From Bacteroidota bacterium (GTDB lineage Bacteria; Bacteroidota; Bacteroidia; M30B66): 64,000 nucleotides of DNA. The stretch lies in NCBI GenBank assembly GCA_027483445.1, contig JAIXUS010000034.1:92495-156494 (forward strand), read 5' to 3'. Numbering within the stretch: the stretch's first letter is position 1; every line of letters starts with the position of its first letter. Positions 8,222 through 17,800 of this stretch are shown one piece after another. The notes under the pieces are model-generated. The model had not been told where the DNA came from, did no database searches, and was given only the letters and a program-made list of their open reading frames with translations. A program made the translations under genes and the position numbers.

Positions 8222-8228
8222 TAAAATA

Positions 8229-8514
8229 AGCCTTGGCTTTATGAGGGTTAGGGTTTGGATGACTGTACGCTTCAGGTTGGGCATAAGAGAGAAATTTATT
8301 TCTAATTTGACCCGGATTTTGGGGGATTTTAATTCACCGGAAGTCTCAATCCATAATTTGATCTCATGAACACCACAGCAATGGGGAAAACAACTGTTTT
8401 ATTGGGCCGGATAAACTGTAAGGAAACAACTTCGGATTCAGAAATTTGTTGGGGTTTTAAGTCCATGGGTTTACGATTTAGGTTTGGGAAAAATTTCCCT
8501 TCAATACTCGGTAA
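8229..8514. other. Intergenic region upstream of the GH31 gene
   Basis: 286 bp with no supported gene. It contains a Bacteroidota -7-like box TAGGTTTG at 8479-8486, about 30 bp before the GH31 start, and a small palindrome AAAACAACTGTTTT near 8390. No TTG at the expected -33 distance was found. Confidence 0.4.
8479..8486 (+). promoter_or_regulatory. Putative -7 box of the GH31-GH13 operon
   Basis: TAGGTTTG fits the Bacteroidota -7 consensus TAnnTTTG and sits about 30 bp upstream of the ATG. No matching -33 TTG is present, so regulated or weak initiation is possible. Confidence 0.35.
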
Positions 8515-10878
8515 ATGATGATGCGTTTCCTGTTTTTTTACCTTTTCTCGTGTGTTGCCAGTATTGGCATTTCACAACGCGAATACCTCAACTATTCGAA
8601 TGTAAATGGCGTTCACACCATATCGGTTTCTGATGGCGAATACAAGATTCGTTTCCTCAACCGGGGAGCTGTAGAAACAGCGTTTATTGCCCAAGGTCTG
8701 GCCAATGAGCCTTCGCATGCTGTAGTGGATAACTCGGTTTTTCGGGAGGTGGAAGTAAAGAATCTTCCCGATAAAATCGAGCTGGCCTCAGATTTCATGC
8801 GGGTTGTAGTAAAAACCAAACCTTTTGGAATTGCGTACTACAAAGGCAATCAGCTTTTAACCGAAGAGCTTACGGCCAAGAAAAGCGAAAACGAGGTTCA
8901 AATAAAACTCAGCCTCAACGCGCAAGAATTCCTGATGGGCGGTGGTTCGCGTGTTTTGGGCATGAATCGAAGGGGGAATCTGCTTCAGCTCTACAACAGG
9001 GCTCACTACGGCTATGAGACACGGTCGGAGTTGATGAATTTTTGCATTCCCTTGTATGTATCGTCAGATTTGTATGGAGTGCATTTCGACAATACCTGGG
9101 TTGGCTCTTTGGATTTAGACAGCAAAAAACAAAACGCCACCACATTTACTGCCGAGGGTGGCTCGGTTCGTTATCAGGTTTTTGCCGCCGAAAACTGGAA
9201 GGGTTTATTGAAAAACTACACCCAAATAACCGGACGACAGCCTTTGCCGCCGCGCTATGCCTTGGGGAATTTCTCAAGCAGGTTTGGTTATCACTCTCAG
9301 AAAGAGGCCGAAAAAACGATTGCCGCATTTGAGAAAGAGAACATTCCTGTAGATGCGATTATTTTCGATTTGTACTGGTTCGGAAACGCCATCAAAGGAA
9401 CCATGGGAAATCTGGAAGTGTTGCGCGACAGCTTTCCGGAGTTTGAAAAAATGATTGCCGATTTTTCAAAAAAGGGCATTCAAACCATTTTAATTACCGA
9501 GCCATTTATTTTAAACTCTTCTTCGAAGTGGAGTGAAGCCGTTGAAAAAGGTATTCTGGCCACCGATTCTTCAGGAAAACCGGCTGTTTACGAGTTTTAT
9601 TTTGGCACAACGGGCTTGATTGATTTGGATAAACCGAAAGCCAGAAATTGGTTTTGGGAAGTGTATGACCGCTACATAAAACTCGGCGTTACCGGCTGGT
9701 GGGGCGACTTAGGCGAGCCCGAGGTGCATCCAAAATGGGTGCAACATGCCTCCGGGCCGGCGCATAAGGTGCACAATGTGTACGGGCATCAATGGGCGGC
9801 CTTGCTGGCAGAAAAGTATGCTGAGTATTACCCGAACACGCGCCCATTTCTGTTGATGCGGGCCGGTTACTCGGGTTCGCAACGGCTCGGAATGATACCC
9901 TGGTCGGGCGATGTGAACCGAACATGGGGCGGATTGAAGGCCCAGCCGGAAATTGCCCTTCAAATGGGCTTACAAGGTTTGGGCTACATGCACTCTGACC
10001 TTGGAGGCTTTGCCGGTGCCAATTTAGACGACGAGTTATACGTACGATGGCTGCAATATGGCGTGTTTCAGCCTATTTACCGACCGCATGCCCAGGAAGA
10101 AGTGCCTTCGGAGCCCGTATTTAGAAGCGAACAGGCCAAAAAACTGGCCCGCAAAGCCATTTTGGAACGTTACCAGCTCTTGCCTTACAATTACACGTTG
10201 GCCTTCGAAAACAACCAGCACGGAACGCCCCTGATGCGCCCACTGTTTTTTGAGGAACCCGAAAACTTATCGTTGTATGGCAATGCAGAAGGTTATTTGT
10301 GGGGTGATGACTTTCTGGTGTACCCTGTAACCGACGCCAAACTCCAGGAGAAAACGGTTTATTTCCCCAAAGGAAGCCGTTGGATTGACTACTACAACCC
10401 TACAAAAGTGTATGAAGGAGGGCAAACGCTTGCGGTTAAAATGGCTGAGGAGCACATTCCGGTATTTGTGCGCTCGGGGTCTGTAATTCCCAACAGTGCT
10501 GATTTAAATGCAGGAAATGCCCGGATGGAAAACATCACGCTGAACTATTATTATGATAAAAATTCGGCCACACAATCGACTGTTTATTTCGATGATGGCG
10601 TAACGGCAAAAGCCTATGAAAAAGGGGCTTTTGAGTTGTGGACAATCACGGGTAAACAAGGCGAAAATTCATTGGTGTTGAAGTCGGAAAAAGGCCAGGC
10701 TTTTGAGGCCATCCGGCGAACAGTCACTTTAAAGATACAGGGAGCTCCGGCGTCGCTGAAAAACATCCAAATCAATGGGAAGAAAGTGAAAAACTCGGCT
10801 AAAACCGAGGCTGAAATTCCCACTTTTTCCTTCGAAATTTCATCTGGACAAGTCATTCAAATTGAGTTTAAACCATGA
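8515..10878 (+). CDS. Glycoside hydrolase family 31 (alpha-glucosidase/xylosidase-like)
   Basis: A 787-residue secreted enzyme with a signal peptide (FLFFYLFSCVASIGIS). The GH31 TIM barrel starts near 'PPRYALGNFSSRFGYHSQKEAE'. The nucleophile motif is 'GWWGDLGEPEVHP' (equivalent to W.D.NE), and the acid/base region is 'MIPWSGDVNRTWGGL'. The 'LGYMHSDLGGFAG' stretch and the C-terminal beta domains with 'PVFVRSGSVIP' are also family hallmarks. It would release glucose or related sugars from alpha-linked oligosaccharides in the periplasm or at the surface. It overlaps the downstream alpha-amylase gene by ATGA, so the two form an operon. Exact substrate specificity cannot be fixed by eye. Confidence 0.9.
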   Translation: MMMRFLFFYLFSCVASIGISQREYLNYSNVNGVHTISVSDGEYKIRFLNRGAVETAFIAQGLANEPSHAVVDNSVFREVEVKNLPDKIELASDFMRVVVKTKPFGIAYYKGNQLLTEELTAKKSENEVQIKLSLNAQEFLMGGGSRVLGMNRRGNLLQLYNRAHYGYETRSELMNFCIPLYVSSDLYGVHFDNTWVGSLDLDSKKQNATTFTAEGGSVRYQVFAAENWKGLLKNYTQITGRQPLPPRYALGNFSSRFGYHSQKEAEKTIAAFEKENIPVDAIIFDLYWFGNAIKGTMGNLEVLRDSFPEFEKMIADFSKKGIQTILITEPFILNSSSKWSEAVEKGILATDSSGKPAVYEFYFGTTGLIDLDKPKARNWFWEVYDRYIKLGVTGWWGDLGEPEVHPKWVQHASGPAHKVHNVYGHQWAALLAEKYAEYYPNTRPFLLMRAGYSGSQRLGMIPWSGDVNRTWGGLKAQPEIALQMGLQGLGYMHSDLGGFAGANLDDELYVRWLQYGVFQPIYRPHAQEEVPSEPVFRSEQAKKLARKAILERYQLLPYNYTLAFENNQHGTPLMRPLFFEEPENLSLYGNAEGYLWGDDFLVYPVTDAKLQEKTVYFPKGSRWIDYYNPTKVYEGGQTLAVKMAEEHIPVFVRSGSVIPNSADLNAGNARMENITLNYYYDKNSATQSTVYFDDGVTAKAYEKGAFELWTITGKQGENSLVLKSEKGQAFEAIRRTVTLKIQGAPASLKNIQINGKKVKNSAKTEAEIPTFSFEISSGQVIQIEFKP

Positions 10879-12533
10879 GACTTACACAAATTGCCTTAGT
10901 CGGGTTGTTCATTTTTATTGCTTCGTGTAAGTCGTCGGAGCGGGCCGCTAGAATTTCTCAAAAGCAGCCTTTTGTGTGGGAAGCGGCGAATGTGTATTTT
11001 TTGCTGACCGACCGTTTTTACGACGGAAACAGCCAAAAGACCCTGTACTTAAACCGCACCAAGGAAACCGGCAAGCTGCGAGGCTTTGAGGGCGGAAATT
11101 TGAAAGGCGTAATTCAAAAAATGAAGTCGGGCTATTTTGAAGAGCTTGGCATTAATGCCATTTGGATGACCCCATTGGTGGAGCAGATTCATGATGGCAC
11201 TGATGAAGGAACGGGGTTTACCTATGGTTTTCACGGCTATTGGGCCAAAGACTGGACGCGCCTAGACCCCAATTTTGGCACCGAAGCAGACTTGGCAGAA
11301 TTGGTAAAACTGGCGCACAGCAAGGGCATCCGTATCATTCTTGATGGTGTTGTAAACCACACCGGGCCTGTAACGCCCATCGACCCGGTTTGGCCGGATT
11401 CGTGGGTTCGAACCAGTCCGAAGTGCCTTTACCAAACCTACGAAAACACGATTTCTTGCACGCTGGTGGAGAATCTTCCGGATGTGAAAACAGAGTCGGA
11501 AACCAATGTAGAACTTCCACCTGCACTTATCGATAAGTGGAAGCGTGAAGGCCGCTATGAAAGCGAAATGGCCTCACTCGATAAGTTCTTTCAGGAAACA
11601 GGTTACCCACGCGCTCCGAAATACTATATCATCAAGTGGCTTTCGGATTATGTAGTGAAATTCGGTATTGACGGATACCGCGTAGATACGGCCAAACACA
11701 CCGAAGAGGAGGTTTGGGCGGCGCTAAAAAAAGTGTGCAGCGCTGCTTTTGAACAATGGAAAAAACAAAATCCGGCTGAAGTGCTCGACAATCAACCATT
11801 CTACATGATTGGTGAGGTTTACAATTACAGCATTCACGACGCCCGTCAATTTAAATTCTCGGATAAAACGGTCGACTATTTTTCCAATGGATTTGACAAC
11901 CTCATTAATTTCTCATTTAAAAGCGATGCAAACAAACCGTATGAAGCGCTCTTCGCTCAGTACAACAACTATTTGCAGAGCGCGCTGAAGGGAAAAAGTG
12001 TGATGAATTATGTGTCGTCGCACGATGATGGAGGGCCGTTCGATAAGCAGCGGAAAAAACCCTTTGAATCGGCTACAAAACTGCTGCTTTGTCCGGGAGT
12101 TGCGCAAATCTATTATGGCGATGAAACGGCGCGGCCACTCGACATTCCAGGTACTCAGGGCGATGCTACGTTACGGTCGTTTATGAATTGGAACGATTTG
12201 GCCCAAAATGAGAATACGCAAGCCATTTTTAAGCACTGGAAAAAGCTGGCTCAGTTCCGTAAAAATCACCCTTCGATTGGGGCCGGGACGCATCAGCAAA
12301 TTGCCTCCAAAAGCGGATATATCTTCAAACGTAGCTATCAAACCGGCGGCTTTATCGATGCCGTTGTGGTGGGTTTAGAATTGCCGGAAGGGAAAAAGGA
12401 AATTCCGGTTTCGGGTGTTTTCAGCGATGGACAGAAATTGCGCGATGCCTATTCGGGGAAAACAACGGTGGTGAAAAATGGGCAGGTAATGCTCGAAACC
12501 CCCTACCCTATTGTTTTGCTGGAAGCTCGCTAG
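10875..12533 (+). CDS. Alpha-amylase family lipoprotein (GH13)
   Basis: A 552-residue GH13 enzyme with a lipoprotein signal (LVGLFIFIASC), hence anchored to a membrane. The four conserved regions are present: 'DGVVNHTG' (I), 'GIDGYRVDTAKH' with the nucleophile Asp (II), 'GEVYN' with the acid/base Glu (III), and 'NYVSSHDD' (IV). The N-terminal 'VYFLLTDRFYDGN' is typical of periplasmic or outer-membrane amylases of Bacteroidota. It is translationally coupled (ATGA) to the GH31 gene: the amylase would cut longer glucans and the GH31 enzyme would trim the products. No SusC/SusD pair is present in the window. Confidence 0.92.
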   Translation: MRLTQIALVGLFIFIASCKSSERAARISQKQPFVWEAANVYFLLTDRFYDGNSQKTLYLNRTKETGKLRGFEGGNLKGVIQKMKSGYFEELGINAIWMTPLVEQIHDGTDEGTGFTYGFHGYWAKDWTRLDPNFGTEADLAELVKLAHSKGIRIILDGVVNHTGPVTPIDPVWPDSWVRTSPKCLYQTYENTISCTLVENLPDVKTESETNVELPPALIDKWKREGRYESEMASLDKFFQETGYPRAPKYYIIKWLSDYVVKFGIDGYRVDTAKHTEEEVWAALKKVCSAAFEQWKKQNPAEVLDNQPFYMIGEVYNYSIHDARQFKFSDKTVDYFSNGFDNLINFSFKSDANKPYEALFAQYNNYLQSALKGKSVMNYVSSHDDGGPFDKQRKKPFESATKLLLCPGVAQIYYGDETARPLDIPGTQGDATLRSFMNWNDLAQNENTQAIFKHWKKLAQFRKNHPSIGAGTHQQIASKSGYIFKRSYQTGGFIDAVVVGLELPEGKKEIPVSGVFSDGQKLRDAYSGKTTVVKNGQVMLETPYPIVLLEAR

Positions 12534-12606
12534 GGAGGTTAACCATCGGCTTGACACGCGCAGTTGCAGCGAAAGATCCGGTCATCCGCGGAGCGGGCAA
12601 ATAACC

Positions 12607-13398
12607 TTAACCCTTGGCGAAGGCAGAAATTTGGTGCAAATAATCGGCGGTTTTGAGCAAACGACTGCCGTACCACGAAAAGGCTTCACCATCGACCAAT
12701 AAAACCTTGGAATTCGGGAGCTTGGCGCGAAACCAGGCAAGGTGCTCTTCTTTGAACGGGTATGGCTCGGAAGACAAAAAAACAAATCGAGGCGACAGTT
12801 CGAGCAATTCTGCTTCGGTGATTTCGGGGTAGCGGCTCTGGCGATTTGCGCAAACATTCACAAAACCAAGCCTTTGCAGCATGTCGTGAATGAAGGTTTG
12901 GTGGTTTACGCTCATCCACGGCGACCTCCAAATCAAATACAGGCAGGTGGCATTGGTCAAACCCGCTGGCGGGAAATGCAGTCGGTTTTGAAGGTTGACG
13001 ACTAATTGATTCCCGGCTTCTTCGCGGCCGCAAAGCAAAGAGAGTTGTTGAATCATGTTGAGCGCTTGCTCCAGATTCTGAATGTCGGAAATCCACACCG
13101 GGAATTCTTGCTCCAGTTCTTCAATCTGCGCTCGGGTGTTCTCTTCTTTGTTGGCGATGACCAAATCGGGGCGGAGTGCACGGATGCGTTCAAGGTTTAA
13201 GTTTTTGGTGCCACCGACCCTTGTTTTGCTTCTAAACCAATTTTCAGGGTGGATGCAAAACTTGGTGATGCCGATTACCTCCTCTTCCAGGCCCAAATCG
13301 GCCAGCAGCTCTGTTTGTGAGGGCACAACAGAAACAATCCGTTTGGGCGGAAGAGCAAGCCGAACTTCGCGGCCCATCTGATCGGTGAACCGCAGCAT
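12607..13398 (-). CDS. Helical-backbone metal/cobalamin receptor-like protein (BtuF fold), no signal peptide
   Basis: A 263-residue protein of the class III periplasmic-binding fold. The N-terminus 'LPPKRIVSVVPSQTELLADLGLEEEVIGITKFC' and 'VGGTKNLNLERIRALRPDLVIANKEEN' are the classic BtuF/FhuD-type start. No signal peptide is visible, which is common for this Bacteroidota subgroup, so the location is uncertain and a non-transport role is possible. It is convergent with the GH13 gene and followed upstream, 6 bp away, by the cystathionine beta-synthase-like gene on the same strand, so co-transcription is likely. The ligand is not deducible. Confidence 0.75.
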   Translation of the reverse strand: MLRFTDQMGREVRLALPPKRIVSVVPSQTELLADLGLEEEVIGITKFCIHPENWFRSKTRVGGTKNLNLERIRALRPDLVIANKEENTRAQIEELEQEFPVWISDIQNLEQALNMIQQLSLLCGREEAGNQLVVNLQNRLHFPPAGLTNATCLYLIWRSPWMSVNHQTFIHDMLQRLGFVNVCANRQSRYPEITEAELLELSPRFVFLSSEPYPFKEEHLAWFRAKLPNSKVLLVDGEAFSWYGSRLLKTADYLHQISAFAKG

Positions 13399-13403
13399 GT
13401 TGC

Positions 13404-14762
13404 TTAACCTAAGGCTTCGATTATGTCGTACTTGGTAATGATGTGCACGCGCCCCAGCATGTCGCGCACCAGCACGGCGTCGTTGTCGCGGTGGATGGCC
13501 TTAGAGATTTCCTCAATGCGTGCCGAGGCCGGAACGAACGGATAGGGCTTTTGCATAAGTTGCTCTACAGAGGCCTGGCGAAGCTCGGGGTTCTCGCAAA
13601 TACTGGCGTATAAATGACTGTCGTTCAGGCTACCTACAAACTCGTCGCCTTGCTTTACAGGCAGCTGAGAAATGTCGTATTTCCGCATTTTCTCAAATGC
13701 GCTTTGTACTGTATCGGAAACCTCTGCGGTTACCAAATTGAGGTGCTTGTGGCGTTCGATAAGGTCGATGGCGCGGGGCGATTTCTCTTCGAGGAAGCCA
13801 CGGTCGCGCATCCAGTCATCATTAAACATTTTACCCAGGTAGCGCGTGCCATGGTCGTGGAAGATGACTACCACCACATCGCCTTCTTTGAAGCGGTCTT
13901 TCATCTGTAACAATCCGGCCATGGCCGAACCGGCTGAGTTTCCAGCGAAAATGCCTTCTTCGCGTGGAATTCTGCGGGTCATGATGGCCGCATCTTTATC
14001 GCTTACCTTTTCGAAATGGTCGATGATGTTAAAGTCGACGTTGGCCGGCAGAAAGTCTTCACCAATACCTTCGGTGATGTATGGATAAATTTCGTTCTTG
14101 TCGAAAATGCCGGTTTCCTTGTATTTCTTAAACACCGAGCCATACGTATCGATGCCCAGCACCTGAATATTGGGGTTTTTCTCTTTGAGGTATTTGCCGG
14201 TTCCGCAAATGGTGCCGCCGGTGCCTACACCCACAACAAGGTGAGTGACTTTCCCCTCGGTTTGTTCCCAGATTTCAGGGCCGGTTTGTTCGTAATGGGC
14301 TACGGCATTGCTGGGATTGTCGTATTGATTGGGTTTCCAGGCGTTGGGAATTTCGCGTTCAAGCCTGCTCGAAACCGAGTAGTATGAGCTGGGGTCTTCG
14401 GGCTCGACGTTGGTTGGACAAACAATTACCTCAGCGCCGAAAGCACGCAGGGCGTCTACTTTCTCCTTCGATTGCTTATCGGTAGTGGTAAAAATGCATT
14501 TGTATCCTTTAATTACCGCAGCAATGGCGAGGCCCATACCGGTGTTGCCCGAAGTGCCTTCGATAATCGTTCCGCCGGGTTTCAGTCGGCCATCACGCTC
14601 GGCGTCTTCAATCATCTTGAGCGCCATGCGGTCTTTGATGGAATTGCCCGGATTGGTAGTTTCCACTTTCACCAGCACAGTGGCCGGAATGTCTTTGGTG
14701 ATGCGGTTGATCTTAACCAGCGGCGTGTTTCCGATGGTCTCGAGAATCGAGTTAAAATACAT
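13404..14762 (-). CDS. PLP-dependent cystathionine beta-synthase-like enzyme with CBS pair
   Basis: A 452-residue fold-type II PLP enzyme. The PLP lysine lies in 'NPGNSIKDRMAL' (K43), the substrate Asn/Thr loop is 'EGTSGNTGMG', and the phosphate-binding loop is 'GVGTGGTICG'. From about residue 340 two CBS motifs follow ('TVQSAFEKMRKYDISQLPV' and 'RIEEISKAIHRDNDAVLV'). This domain order is that of cystathionine beta-synthase (serine plus homocysteine to cystathionine), the first step of reverse transsulfuration. Cysteine synthase or O-acetylserine specificity cannot be excluded. It complements the metYX-hom operon at 26-29 kb, which makes homocysteine. Confidence 0.88.
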   Translation of the reverse strand: MYFNSILETIGNTPLVKINRITKDIPATVLVKVETTNPGNSIKDRMALKMIEDAERDGRLKPGGTIIEGTSGNTGMGLAIAAVIKGYKCIFTTTDKQSKEKVDALRAFGAEVIVCPTNVEPEDPSSYYSVSSRLEREIPNAWKPNQYDNPSNAVAHYEQTGPEIWEQTEGKVTHLVVGVGTGGTICGTGKYLKEKNPNIQVLGIDTYGSVFKKYKETGIFDKNEIYPYITEGIGEDFLPANVDFNIIDHFEKVSDKDAAIMTRRIPREEGIFAGNSAGSAMAGLLQMKDRFKEGDVVVVIFHDHGTRYLGKMFNDDWMRDRGFLEEKSPRAIDLIERHKHLNLVTAEVSDTVQSAFEKMRKYDISQLPVKQGDEFVGSLNDSHLYASICENPELRQASVEQLMQKPYPFVPASARIEEISKAIHRDNDAVLVRDMLGRVHIITKYDIIEALG

Positions 14763-14815
14763 GCCGCAAAGGTAGTATTTCGGTCTTTTAACCTTGGCAA
14801 TTTATTTCAACACCC

Positions 14816-17800
14816 TTACAAAACAATGTTCACCATGCGGCCGGCTACCACAATCACCTTTTTAGGCTGCCCGCCATTGAGCCATTTTGAGGCTTCTTCA
14901 TGCCCAAGGGCCAAAGCCTGCACTTCGGCTTGCGGCATTTCGGCCGGAACTTGAATCTGGTAGCGGGTTTTACCATTAAAGGCCACCGGATAGGTTACCT
15001 TGCTTTCGCGGATGAACTCCTCTTTCCACTCAGGAAAACGGGCATTCACCACCGAACCTTGTCCGCCCGAGGCCTGCCAGAGTTCTTCGGCAATGTGGGG
15101 CGCATAGGGCGAGAGAATAATGAGGAAATCTTGTAATACCGAACGCTTGCGGCATTTTAGCTCGTGCAATTCGTTCACACAAATCATGAAGGTACTCACT
15201 GAAGTATTGAAGGAGAAACGCTCGATGTCTTCTTCGACCTTACGGATGGTTTTGTGCAAAATGCGCAGCTCCTCTTCGGTGGCAGACTCATCGCTAAGCT
15301 TTATGCCACCCTGTTCGTTGTAGAAAAGGTTCCACAACTTTTTGAAAAAGCGGTAAACACCTTCGATTCCGTTGGTATTCCAGGGTTTCGACTGCTCGAG
15401 TGGACCGAGAAACATCTCGTACAGACGCAGGGTGTCGGCCCCGTACTCGGCAATGATGTCGTCGGGGTTTACTACGTTGTACTTGGATTTCGACATTTTT
15501 TCAACTTCCACTCCGCACACATATTGGCCATCAGCGTTCAGCACAAATTCCACATTGTTGTTTTCTGGCCGCCAACGGCGGAAGGCTTCCGTGTCGAGTA
15601 CATCGTTCCTCACAATGTTCACGTCCACATGAAGCGGAATGGTTTTCACATCAGGGTTTTGCTGAATTAGGTCGGCCGAGATGTATTTGTTTTCACCACT
15701 AATGCGGTACACAAAATTCGAACGCCCCAAAATCATTCCTTGGTTAATCAGCTTCCGGAAAGGCTCGTTCTTGGTTACTTCGCCGCGGTCGAAGAGGAAT
15801 TTCTGCCAGAATCGGGCGTACAGCAGGTGCCCCACGGCATGTTCGGTGCCGCCGATGTACACATCTACATCCTGCCAGTAGGCTTCAGCCTCCCGACCCA
15901 CAAAACGCTTGGTATTTTGGGCATCCATGTAGCGAAGGAAATACCAGCTTGAGCCTGCGTAGCCGGGCATGGTGTCGGTTTCGCGGCGCCCGCTTGGGGT
16001 TTCGAGCCAGTGGGTGGCTTTGGCCAAGGGGCTTTCGGGCTGACCTGTCGGTTTGAAGTCGTCCATTACCGGCAGCTCCAATGGGAGTTCGTTTTCGTTG
16101 AGGGCATAAGCCACCCCGTTGCGGTATTCGATTGGGAAGGGTTCGCCCCAATATCGTTGGCGACTAAAGCCGGCATCACGCAAACGGTAGTTTACCTTGC
16201 CTTTTCCAATGCCTTTGGCTTCGATTTCCTGCACCGCGCGGCGGATGGCTTCATGGCCGGTGAGGCCATTTAAAAACCCTGAGTTTTTCAGCTTTGCATC
16301 TTTGGTGGGGTCGGCCGCTTCGCTGATGTCGATGCCTTCGTGTATTTCGGTCATAGGAATACCGAAATGTTTGGCAAAATCCCAGTCGCGCTGGTCGCCT
16401 GCAGGAACAGCCATCACCGCCCCGGTGCCATAACCGGCCAGCACATAATCGCCCACCCAAACCGGAATGGGTTTTCCGGTAAACGGGTGGATGGCATAGG
16501 CTCCGGTGAACTCACCACTGATGCGTTTCACTTCCGACATGCGTTCGCGTTCGCTGCGGTTGCGGGCAACGGCGACGTAGGCTTCAACGGCCGCCTTTTG
16601 TTCGGCGGTGGTGATTTCGGCTACAAGCTCATGTTCAGGTGCAAGGGTGAGGAAGTCGACACCGAAGAGGGTGTCGGGGCGGGTGGTGAAGACTTCGATG
16701 AACCTCTCCCCCGACCCCTCTCCACGGGGAGAGGGGAGAATTTGGCCTTGACCTAAGCCTTTCGATGTGACTTGAAGTGGTTGTGGTGACTCGGAGTTTT
16801 CGTGAGACGTCTCCCCCGACCCCTCTCCACGGGGAGAGGGGAGAATTTCGCCCAGCCCGAAGCCTTTCGATGCTCCTTCAGGCGGTTGTGGTGACTCGGA
16901 GTTTTCGTGAAACCTCTCCCCCGACCCCTCTCCACGGGGAGAGGGGAGAATTTCGCCCAGTACTAAGCCTTTCGATGCACCTTCAGGCGGTTGTGGTGAC
17001 TCAGAGTTTTCGTGAAACCTCTCCCCCGACCCCTCTCCACGGGGAGAGGGGAGAATTTCGCCCTGTACTAAGCCTTTCGATGTGACTTGAAGTGGTTGTG
17101 GTGACTCGGGGTTTTCGTTAGACCTCTCCCCCGACCCCTCTCCACGGGGAGAGGGGAGAATTTCGCCCTGTACTAAGCCTTTCGATGTGACTTGAAGTGA
17201 TTGTGGTGATTCGGGGTTCTCGAAAAAGGTAAATCCGGAACCTGGTGTTGCCGAATATTCTCCATCGGGTTCCTCGACTGAATGATATTGCTCCAGCTTC
17301 GGGAAGAATCCACGCCGTTTACATTCATCCACAATTTTATCGACTACTAGAAATACATCGCCGTCAACTTCATCGTTTGAAAAACGAATTACCTCAAAGC
17401 CATGGTTATTCAATTCAGAGGTTCTTCCTTCATCGGCTTCTTTTTGACTGTTGTGTACATTGCCATCAACCTCAATTACAAGTCCAGCAGATAAACACAC
17501 AAAATCAACAATAAAACCAGCAATTATATGCTGTCTCCTGAATTTGTATCCGGATTTACCTGCGCGAAGCTGCTCCCAAAGGCGTTTTTCCGAAGGTGTC
17601 ATGTTTGACCTCATTTCCTTTGCCTTCGCAATAAGGCTCATCCACGCTTTCGGATTAGCATGGTGGTATGGGTTTAAAGGGTCTTCTACACTGTTGTGAC
17701 TGTAAGCTGAGGTGTCATTATCGACTGTTCCCCGCTCTTGTCCTCCGGAATTTTGGATGCCTATTCCTGAGGCTGCCACGGAGGCTGTTCCCCTCTCCTG

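Noticed and set aside
8006-8369. ORFs 8006..8284 (-) and 8031..8369 (+)
   Set aside because: Both translate MITE copy 2 and its flank; similarity to the 4-kb copy is at the DNA level and comes from the element.
16753-17085. Track ORFs 16753..16935 (-) and 16777..17085 (+) as genes
   Set aside because: They are alternative-frame translations of the 105-bp repeats, open only because the period is a multiple of three.
16702-17226. CRISPR array
   Set aside because: The 105-bp units are conserved along their whole length; there are no unique spacers and no cas genes nearby.
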